Source of the DNA: Chrysomallon squamiferum
Taxonomy: Eukaryota; Mollusca; Gastropoda; Neomphalida; Peltospiridae
Direction of reading: 5' to 3'
Length of the DNA: 64,000 nucleotides
Assembly (NCBI GenBank): GCA_012295275.1
Contig: CM022665.1
Coordinates: 9,267,476-9,331,475, forward strand
The translations under genes and the position numbers were made by a program. The first letter of the stretch is position 1. Every line of letters starts with the position of its first letter. Of the stretch, positions 44,236-56,200 are shown piece after piece. The notes under the pieces were generated by a model. It saw only the letters and a list, made by a program, of their open reading frames with translations. It did no database searches and was not told the origin of the DNA.

Positions 44236-47200
44236 ACAAATTTAAAATACAATTCAGCAAAAAAATAAAACAATTAAAATAATTTTTAAATCTGACAGAA
44301 AAGACGTCAACAAAAATAATAATAATAAATAATTTGAAAATTTGAAATAAAACAACAGAAAATCAATAAACTACTTAAAAAGTGAAAGTAATTCCACTGC
44401 TTCTGAGTCAGTTGGTGCAATATATGTGGGTGTTCTGAAGTGCCAGCTAGGATAGTTTGTTTTACTGTAATATCTAAGAGTTCCTTATATCCATTAAAAC
44501 ACCAAACTTTTATCATATGCATCAGTAAAAATCCTAAAAATACCCCAATTCATTAACTTACTTAAATACATTATTCAACAATGATGCTTAATATATGAAA
44601 TTCTTTTTTAGTTTCAACTGCTAGTTGAAAAGGAAGAAAGAAGACAAAGTATGTATACATTTTAAAAAACCTGTATAAGCTTTCAAATATAAAGCATGCA
44701 TTAATGATGTAATTACTCACCTTTTCAATTGATGTTTGTTTGTTTAGTTCATTCTTTCGTTCTGAAATAAAGAAATAAAAAATTAAGCCTCATATCAGGA
44801 AACAAAGCCAGCCAAACAAAAATAATAATAATAATAATAATGTTGCTGAATGATCATATCTACTGATGTTCAGATGCCCAAATGCACCCAAAAACAAATG
44901 CACTGTCACAGCTGCAAGAAACTGCGTGAAATGTTAAGATTCTGGTGAATGCATGTGAAAATCAGGTAAAGACTGCAGTACTGATGGGTATTTAAAACTG
45001 CAATCCTAGCAATGATGCTTCATTTCCATTTTGTCATAGAAGAGTTACAAAATGTTGATTAAGCCTACCAAATGAAAACACTGCAACAGCAAAGAACACT
45101 GTTGGACTCACACCTGGTTTGAAAAAGGTGTCTGATTAAAATATCTGTAACTTACTTTGAGAAGTTAATTTACAGGCTAGGAATCCATTTGCTGGTCCTG
45201 TCCTGTCCTGTCATGATCACAGGTGCACGAATATACAACTTCTGGTGCTGGAACTTGGGGAAACTAGCAGGGAGTGTGGTTCAGTGACCAATTATGTTTC
45301 CTTCTAAATGATGTGATGTTTACATATACACCACAACAAAAACTGCCAACAACTGCATCACCATGGATTTGGTGGAAGGAATGTCAATATGTGGAGCCTT
45401 TCATATACTGACAGAAGTAAACTTGTGTCCGAAGATGGTAACATGACAGCTGTACAGTGCTAAGAAATGTTTTGCTGCAACATGCTTCCCATTTTAGATC
45501 TTATAGCAGGGCAACACCAGGCTGCATAATGCACGTGTAAACAATGTGTTTCCTACAGAATGAGAACATTAATGAGCTGACATGGCCATCAAGATCACTA
45601 GCTCTCAACCCCATTGAACATCTTTGGGATGAAATGGATAGACATGAACACCAGCATGACTTGGAGCCTCAGATACTTCTGCAACTATCACAAGCACTGT
45701 AGAAAGAATAGGTTAGGATTTCACATGCCTGGACTCAATCTATGCCAAAAAGACGTGGCATAGTGACTGCTGGTGTTGGTTGTCATAGAAGGTACTGATT
45801 TCAGCACCCTACTGCAATGCAGTTTGGAGACAAAACTGCCTCCACTGCCATAAGCCCATAGCAAAAACAATGTCCCCATATTCATGTCAAATTTTATTGT
45901 AATACAATTATAAAAAATGAAATTATGCCACTTTGTATCAAAGAAATAACTCCATTAATATTTCTCCTATGTGTTTCTTTTTTGACAGAGTATAACATTT
46001 TTGGAAATGAAATAATTTAAAAAAGAAATTTCAGCCTAGTACAAATATCTCAAATGGTTTGAAATTTAACATGGAATTTCTGAAAAATTAAATGTTTAAT
46101 AAAGATCTCATATATGCTTCAGAAACATAAAAATTGTTGTCTGGACAATCTTAAGATAAAAATAAAATTAAAAATTTCAGAATTTTGTACCTGTACTGAT
46201 TTTCTTATAATACAAACCATTAAAATTATAAATATATCTGGATAAATTACACTGTGGGAATAACTAAAGTATAACACTTTTAGAAGGTGTATAATGCTTT
46301 GCAGAAATTCAGTTTCCCATAACAAATCAAAAAAAGGCTAAAATGCATCAAGAAGCAATTATGTTCCTTTACAAGTTTAATTTAAATGACCTGATAACAA
46401 ATAACATGTGACAAAAACAGATAACTTTAAAAGTGGTGGGGGGTTGTTTTCCTGTAGGTAAAGTACTGAACACTGCCTTACCTATTTCCTTTCCAGATTC
46501 CTCAGATTCTGTTTCTTCTTCATTATAACTTTCAGCCTTTTTATCTTCCTCTTTGTTACGGAAAAGATTGGTCTCAAATGCTGGTCGCTCTTGTTCTGCT
46601 GACCTGTGTAAAACATTCTGTTTCTGGTCACCACTCATACGAGTAACAGAACTCCTGAAAAATATGAAAATTTCAATGACAATGCATGCATTTACGGCAT
46701 TACCTAAGGTCAAAACAATAAAAAAAAAAGTGCATATTTTCTCCTCTAGTCTCCTGAAATTTTCCCCATCTCATTCACAATACTGATTATGAGAATTAGA
46801 AAATCGGCAGAATTCCAAGTCACACAATATTATTGTGCTTTTTTTAAAAAAAACCTGCCATGCAGAAAACTCAAGCTCAGATGCTTCTGTAATTACTGTC
46901 TCCATTATGGTAATATTAAAAATTGACACAAACAAAAATGTCAAGCAAATTCCCTCAGCTGAAAGAATAAATAATTTTCAAACAGTTTACAGACACCTGC
47001 TCAAATAACCTTTAATGTTTATACTTGAAAAATAAACTGCATTAATTACTGTCTATTACTGCAGAGTAAAACTTATATAAATCAAAGGATGTACAGTACC
47101 TGCTGGTTTCGAACTGATTTAACTGTCAACAAATATTATCAATCTACTATCAAGTTAAATATGTTAAAGACAAGGACACCATAAAGAATGAACATAAAAC

Positions 47201-50200
47201 GAGAACAAAAAAAGAATTGCGCAACTAGTGACTCACAACGAATCAAATAAAAAGAGCAGGATGTGATAACATCAACATTCTTAAATATAAGTTACAACCT
47301 GTCAACAGAACTATTTTTAACTGACTTGTTGGTAACCACAGCATGTCACACAGTCAGTCTATTTTTATCAGTAATCTATCTACCCAGTAATATGTCTTTA
47401 GATCTATCCATCCATATAGTATCTATACAAAAATGATGAAGAAGGATATACAGTTCAAACACATACTATATTAAAATGTTACTGGAAAAAATATAAACAG
47501 AAAAGTGTTAATTATGTCAGCCAACAGCCAACATTAAATTTAGTGAATATGGATGTAAGAAATGCTTCTTTCATGATTTCAAAATATGCTGGTTAAAATT
47601 AAGGAAGCAGTATGGGACTGGTGAGATATAATTACTTTTATTTAAAATTTAGATAATAATTTGGCTACCATCACTGGGACATAATAAAAATGAAGCGAAA
47701 TTTTTGAAATTAGACTATGTAATGTTTATGTTAGACATGGAAATAGAACAACAACAGTTGGTATCCTTTATGTCACAGACAAATTTGTACATTACAATAT
47801 AATAAAATGATCACCTAAACCAATTACTACTTTAACATTTTTACTCCTGAGGCATGTTAAAGCAGTATTCTGAATTATGATAGAAGCAGATGATACTCTG
47901 GCAGTGTATCTTAGATAATGAAGATATGATATGACATGGCCATAACATCACTGAGGCAAATGCCTCATACTAAAACTGACAATTTAATAATAATTAAAAA
48001 TAAAAAAAATATTATTTTTATTACAAACATTTTATTTTAAAAATATAAAATACAAATGTCTAGAATTGAAGATTTTGTGTCTTTTGAGTCAGATCTTCTG
48101 GGGGCCTTAGGTGGTCCCCTAGCCCAATTTGTTAAAGTGTTTTTGTCTCATTTCAAAAAGTGTCTAGTAACGGTCATGTATGGTATACCCAAGATTCCAT
48201 TATAATTAAATAAAGGTATTCAAATGCTTAATAAAAATGTCTTGGATGTAACTGATTACCAGTAATATATTGTGTAATCAAATGAAAAAAATACCTCATC
48301 TCAACACCTTATTTATGTACATGAAAAGCAGATTTTAATTTAATTTTTTTAATTTTGGCACTTTTAAAAATAAAACCTGTGAAATAAGACATCATCACTA
48401 TATAGAATGATTGGTACATGCAGTCAAACAGGCTTATCTCAAGGAGTGCAAAAATTCTGTGAAAACCATTTTAATTACACAAGGATTGTGTGAAACTATC
48501 CTTGCATAAACCATTTTCTGCTCGTGCAAATTTTGTGCTGTGATGAACAATATTTTGCTCATTGCTGAAATTAAAACACCATTCACTACATCAACAGTGT
48601 TGGCCACTGAGTGATATTCTTTCATGTTCACTACTGCTGAATTGCTACTTAGTATGTGTCAGTGGTGCATAAGTTATCCCAATAAAACCAACAATGAACT
48701 GTGACCGTGTTAACTAAAAAGCTGTAATTTCGGGAGTTGTATTAAAAATAATAATGTTGATCTGCATCCATTTCCAGGATGCAGATCAACATTATTATTT
48801 TTAATACAAGTTTAATAACCATAATTGTTTTCTTGGTTGAGGGGTGTGGAGGTTTGAATATCGATAATGTAACAATATCCTGCTTTTAGCTATGTATTTA
48901 AATTACTTAAACTTTATTGTGAAAAAAAGGAGTAATATTACAATTCGTAAAGAGTGCATTCATTTAGGATTTTCCACAAGCCATCTAACTTCAGAACATG
49001 TCTGAAATCTTAATTTGTTTAAAATAATAAAGAAACTCTTCATAACCGTATTAATTAGTTTATTTCTGTCATAATCCTCATTATACATGTATTATTACTA
49101 ATAAATAAAAATTAAAAATATAATTTAAAAAAAAGGGTTATGCAGAATTTAAATTTGTGCACCCTTAAAACTGCCTAATAATAGCAGTTTTCAACAAAAC
49201 TATAGGGTACAAAAATACATGGGGGTCTGTTATTTTCTTGTATTTAACATGCAGTTTATGGAAATATATCAGGCTTTTTTGTTGTTTTAGGGGATTTTTT
49301 TTCATAAAAAGGTAAACTGACATGACTGGTGGTTTGAAAACGTCCTATATTTATTATAAGTGGCTCATGAATTAAGCAAATATGGCCACTCTGAGCATAC
49401 GTTTAGATAATGTGTTCGGTATCTAGATCAACACTTTCAGGAATAAATTCTCACACGCATCAAATATACACAATGAAAACAGATTGAAACATACCTTCGT
49501 TTTCCTGATTGTGTCTTTGACTGGATTATTTCTTGATCCTTCTCAGCAGCTTTGTTCTTAAGCTTTAAAAATAAAATAAAAAGACACTATTTTCATGCTG
49601 CACAATTTTAATTAGTGATTGAAATAAAATGTTCAGATAATGAATGTTCGATTATCCTCTGACAGTAGTAGTGTCAAAATATCATTATTATAATTTTTTC
49701 AAGCTTTTATTTGCCAATTTGTTTTTTCTTCACAAAATAGCATAAATTGCAAACCTGAATTTGCTTCTTCTTAAGATCTTCTAATAGAGACACCATCTCA
49801 GTATCAGCAATATCGAAAGCAGTAAGACCCTATAAAAATATATATAAAACATTTACCATAATTTTGTTTAGTAAATGAATACTGTTATTAATATATTTAC
49901 TGTTTAACTATAAGATTAATATGTATGCTAGCTATCACTACTCTTACTAATTCATGTCAACATACATTTCAGTTTTAATTGCATGTTTGGTTAACATGGT
50001 TGTCAGCAAGAAATAGTAATATCCATTTGTCAGCACATTCTATTAAATTTTATTGATGCATATTTTACAGCTTAAAATTTATATGATAACAGAGAAACAG
50101 ATAAATTAAATAATTTTAAATTGAATTTTAAGGAAATACTAATATATAAATATATTCTATATTTAACTATACTTTAAACATTTAAATTGAATAAATGGAC

Positions 50201-53200
50201 AAATATTTGCTAAATATCATCTCAACATATGAATGGTTATTCAGATATTGTCTTTTTTTGTTTAGTAAGGATGGTATAATAGAGAAAATCAGCTTCTGCA
50301 ACTTCTTTTCGATTTAGAAATGATTGTGTACATTTTTCTTGTGGACAAGAAAGTATATATTAATTTCATTCTTAATCTGGATATCTAAAGCAGATCTATC
50401 TTTTCATAAGACATCATCCTTCTAAATTTGGTCACAGGTCTGAAATGTCCATAACAATAGTGTACATTTTTAATGATTAAAAAACAGTACACATGTAGTA
50501 ACATTATTACAAGAGAATCATTATTAAAAAAAAAGGAATCCACTTCTTTAGGAAAATGCAACAGAAGTGCTAATTTTGCATTTAAAGTGTTAATTTTCTT
50601 TAAGAGCATAATTACTACTATGAATTCTGTTTCAGATTTCTAAATTTAAGGAACCATTATGTCTCACCAATGCTAAAATATAATAGTTAAAATGATTCAT
50701 ACGGCATGGTTTTTCTTGTCCATGTCACACATGTTCTCAACAAGGAGAATACAGGCTTCATTTTGTCCCCAATGAGCTGCAGCATGAAGTGGAGTCCAAC
50801 CATCATGGTCTTCTGCATTAATGTCTACACCAGCTTGTAGAAGGACGCTGAAAAAAAAAATGGTTTATTTTTCTTATTCTGAGTTGGCCATGTGCTGAGA
50901 AAAAATCAGGATTAGTAAGGATAAATACAGCACAGTTACAAGAATTAAATCTGTTCCCTTGAAGAAGAATATCAAATATTTATTATATTTAATGAGTATA
51001 ATAACCAAAAAGTCATAATATTTCTAAATTTTGTTTATTCAACTTTCACCTTATTTGCTTGATTTTCTACCGCATAAAACGTCAATAAATTGTTAATTTG
51101 CTATATTATCTGTAGTACAACACTGTCACAAGCCCTGTTTTTATGTTGAATTAAAATTTCTGAAACTAATCTGTATTCTTCCCTTTGGAAGTGCTATTAC
51201 TTTCCAAATAAATATAATGACAACTTACTTCATAACTTTAATGTAACCTTTGGAGGCTGCTACATGTAATGCACTGGCACCAGATTTAATATGTTTCCTT
51301 TCTTTGACTAATCGACTATTTAGCCACTGATTTGCATCCATAAGCATTCTTTCCTCTTCATTTCGTCTAGCTGCTTCAGCATCAATTCCTAAGTATTAAA
51401 AGAAAGAAAGAAAAAATAACCATAAAATAATCCAACAGGATTTATAACCTATACTAATTATACTCTCCCACCTATATGCAATGGTCATTTAAGTTAAAAA
51501 TGAAATCTCCTTCTGTTAATAAATAATCTAGTATTTTAATAATAAAATAAAGGTCAATTATTTTGTCATGCACAATCATTTGATTACAGAACGATGTGAA
51601 ACATTAAAAAAAGAAGAAGAAAAAAGACCATTAATTAGGTTGTTTCAAGAAACAGTTTATTGCATTTTATGTTAAAATACAGCAAACTCAGTTTTATCAC
51701 CTATTTAAATTTGTCACAGGACTTCTCAGACTGAATACAAACAAGTCATGCATGTACCTGTTCTAACTTTCTAAATTTGTTGAATTTCTTTTGTAATGTG
51801 TTAATATACATATTTCAGTTCAAAACCATTTTTTATAAAAAATTACAAACCCTGTTTATTCATTTCTTGTTGAAGCAAGGTTTCCATTTTTTCTTCATCT
51901 TCACAGATATCAATAGGAAGATCCCCATCATTATTTACAGCTGCAATGTTGGCACCTTCCTTGATTAAGTATCTGCAATAATTCACAGAATAAGAATTAT
52001 TTATTCTTAAAATATTTTACTACTAACTGCTAATACAATTTGGTAAACAAATAGGTTATCCTTTAACCATGCTAAAATAACTAAATCCTAATAAATTTCT
52101 CAATTACAGATGAATCTATTTAATTTAAAACAGCACAGTGAATTCTGAAGAAGTTGCACGTAATTTCAGAATACATAAATTATGAAATAAAAGTATTAAT
52201 AATGGTCAAGTAAAATTAAAAGTTCTTTTCTGGTCTCCAGAATTACTTTATGAAACAAATTAGACTGGGTAATTAAACTTTCTAACTGACAGTTAGCAAG
52301 TATTTCGGATGTGTGATAACCATTGATTACTCACTGTTATGGCTGATTGACTAATTAACAGTTAATCTAGTTAATCTTTCCTCATCTCAGTTTGACACTA
52401 ATTAATATTAAATTGGTGACAGAGTTCAACTGATCAATATGATCTAAAGCAACCACTGTCAGAAAATATAAAGCTAGTGGCCATATTTGATGATGTATTC
52501 ATTTTTAACGAAGTTCATGTCAATTTTGTAACTCTAATACAAATTCCAGATGAATCCAAAATAATTTTCATTATCATGTAACTATGACCACTGTACACAT
52601 AATTTTCAGCTTTTTAAACACTGTTTACTTAATGAAGAATGACTGATTTTCAAAATTAAAATTTTTTGATAAATTGTTATACAATCACTTTAAAAAATGT
52701 ATTAATGCAGAAAAATAAGACAATATTATTAAATTCAACATTAAAACAACTTATAAAATTAAAAAAAAATAATAACACGCATTAGTGGAATTTAAACCAT
52801 CAATTTTCAAACATGTTGAAACATCAAGAATCTTTTTACAAGAACAAACACATTATAACCTACATGTTTTCAATATAGCAAAATCGGTGAGTTACTATGG
52901 AAAGAATCCCTTATGATTTAGAAAAAAAGGTGAATGACCTATCCCTTGGTAAAATTCTGTGTGGAAGAAATCATATATGGAAGGGGAGAAAAAAAAAAGA
53001 AATGAAGAGTACCTTGCAATTTCTGTGAAACCACATGAAGCTGTGGCATGCAGGGGTGTCCAACCTTCATTGTCACAGACATCAACATCAGCACCATTTG
53101 CTACTAAAAACTCCACCATTTCCAGGTTATCATCAATACAAGCCTGAAAAAAAAGAAGAGAAAACAACAGCATAGCATAATTATTTAAACTTTAAATCAT

Positions 53201-56200
53201 GTAACAAAATAAAGAGTTAATTCTCATGAATGCAGACTACTTTGTTTCAAGTACTTTGTGTTATATTAGCAATGTGGTTGGAAAAATAATTCTGACTTCA
53301 ATCTTTGTCTTCAAATGTGCACATATACTTAAGCATTTTCAGATGTTATATAATCAACAACATGTAAAAATTCAGTGTACTGTTAATTTAATATTTCTAC
53401 GCATTGATAAAATGGCAGGAATAATTGCTACTGATTAGAATTATAATGTCAAAGCACATTTTTTAAACATTCTTCGAAATAAGACATTAGTGTTGAAAAT
53501 ATGGAAGAAGAAAGTACAAAAATACGTATCCATCACAACTGATAAAGCCATAATATTCTATTTGAAAACTGGTAAAACTACAGTGTTTTAAACATGGAAA
53601 AACATATTGACTAATAAACAGGTACAAAAACATTGCCAGTGTTTCTTAAATGGGTCAAACAAATTAATTTTAAAAATGTCCCATCAACTATGAAATGTAA
53701 TTAGTTCATAACAAAAAAATCTGCACTGCAGTCTCCATGTTTTAAACAGAGATGTATTTTATCAACTTGTCTTATTTAAGCAAGCACATTATAACCTTTG
53801 TTTACAATCTTATAAAGTTGTTATGCATTTAAAACAAAATCTTCAAATAAAATCAAAATCAAAAGCCTAACTGATTATACATAGTAAAGTTAACATTTTG
53901 TTGGCAAAAGATTCATAGCCATATTTTCTAAATTATATGCTACATTAATTCTGTAATTCTAAGGCAACATTCATATTATCATTGCTATAAACAAACTTAG
54001 TTCATGATTTACATATGTGTGAAAGATATAAATGCACTATACATGTAGATAATTGATAGAATTACAATATCAACAGTATGCATATTAAACAACAAAAATG
54101 ATAGCAGGCAGTAACGTTGCAATTCCAGTAGACTGGTTAGTATTGCTTTCTGTATACTGTTATGTTAATAACGAAGGTAAGCATGTAGGTGTGGGTAATT
54201 TTTGGCTGCTTTCATTAAGTATATCTACCATGGACCTCTGTCTTTATCGGGGAGTTCTATCCATTTTGAGTAAAAATCAGTGACCTATTTAGTGTATTGT
54301 ATGTAACCAAATAATGTATGTACAGAATGATTGTACAAGATTTTGCTGGTAAACAAAATTAATTACAGTTAAATCTGATACAAGTATTACTTAATATCAG
54401 TATGTTCAATTGAGTATTTTGCATAAAAAAACAAAATTCAAACAAAAGTATCTGGGCTAGAAAGAATAATTAGAATACCTTTGTGACTCGTCACAATATT
54501 ATTTTTCCATTTTAAATTACATTATTTGGATTGATAATGTAACAGAAATGAAATTTATATAATAACGTTATTATTTCATGTGAAAAGCAATCGAATGGAT
54601 CAGCTTATCTTTAATGGCTCATGGACATCATCTCATCACAACCAAATATCGTTTTTATATAGTATCTTTTTTACATGATAAAAAAGGTGACTATGGATCA
54701 ATATTATATTTTCATATGTAAAAGCAATCATCAATATACAATAACTATATGTATGAAAACTAAGCATTTCAGATATTGCAAACTGTGCATTCTTTAAAAT
54801 AAATAACGATAAAATATATATTTATTGTTTTATGATAATTAATTATATTTACAAGAATTATCCAAATAAATTAGTTTCTCCTTTTTAGTGGACAGAATTG
54901 GGAATTCAAAACATGTAAGAATTAATTATACAGCATTCCATCAGGTATAGTGTTATATTATTTAATCTGTAAGTATAAATAATATCTACACATCATATGG
55001 GACACAGAACAAATACATTCATCAATAAGATAAATGTATATATATTTCTTAAACATCTTGAAATATGCCTAAAAGGATATAAGTAATGGATTAGACAATA
55101 ATAAAACAACAAAATACTACTTTCACTTTCAGATGAAATTTGATCTGATTTTGAAAATGAAAAGTTCTCATATACTGTAAATCAAACCTTTTATGTAATT
55201 TAAAATGATTTATGTGTGGAAAGATGATTAAAACAATTAATTGCTGTTAGAAAAAGAAAGTAAAAAATTTGGTTGCCATCTTTGAAGGGAAAAAAAAAAT
55301 GAACAGTAAGTGACTACAACTTTACAATATGGATTAACACAGTATGGTATTTTTTCAGAAAAAAAAAATGTTTCTTTTTAATATATTTTTATTATTATTA
55401 TTTTATTATAGATATAAAAATGACTGGATTTTAATCTTACAGTCTACAGTACTGGACACTTATTTTTGAACTTCTAATCAAGAACAAAATCAGTGTTAAT
55501 ATGTGCTTAAAATGATGTATCTTTGATGTTTTTCAAAAAGCATGTAATAAAGTATTAAAAATAATAATACAGTCCTTTGAGGATCCATGGAAACAGAAAT
55601 TGCATGTCATTTTTTATAAAGAAAAAAGTCAAATTAGTGTCAGTTAATGGAGGATAAAACAATAGTAGAAAACTATTTCACAATGAAATGGAAAAAGGCA
55701 ACCTTCCTGTTTTTCCTTGAACATGCTATTTTATTTTAATAATTTATTATGTGGAAATACTGGTTTCTAATCTAAACAAAGTAATAATATCAATGTTTTA
55801 AAATGTATTAATATTACCAGTTATTATATATTTTCTTTACTGTGTCATATATTTGTAGTATTTTCAAGTATGACTATAAATTTAATAATTACAAATCACA
55901 ACCCCCTTCAAATAAAACAGGTATTAATTTATTGTTCAGTATTATTATTATATTTAAATACATAAATAAATAATTTGAAAATAATGATAACAATTAAAAA
56001 TTAAAAATGTCAGATGCAAGTTACAGACTGAAATTATGCTTGTGTAAGGTATACAATTCATAAAAACAAGAAAGTTTACAAACTTCATGATGCACTGAAA
56101 TAATTATGTAATTTCAAATTTTTTAAAATCTATTATTTTATAAACTTATGATAATATAATCCAACATATATCCTATTGTTTAAGTATGTCCATATGACTT

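Larger units (their letters stand above)
49830..53012 (-). other. Introns within the ankyrin block
   Basis: Introns between exons 2 and 6, each about 0.4-1 kb, AT-rich. No additional exon or recognisable element was seen. Confidence 0.75.
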
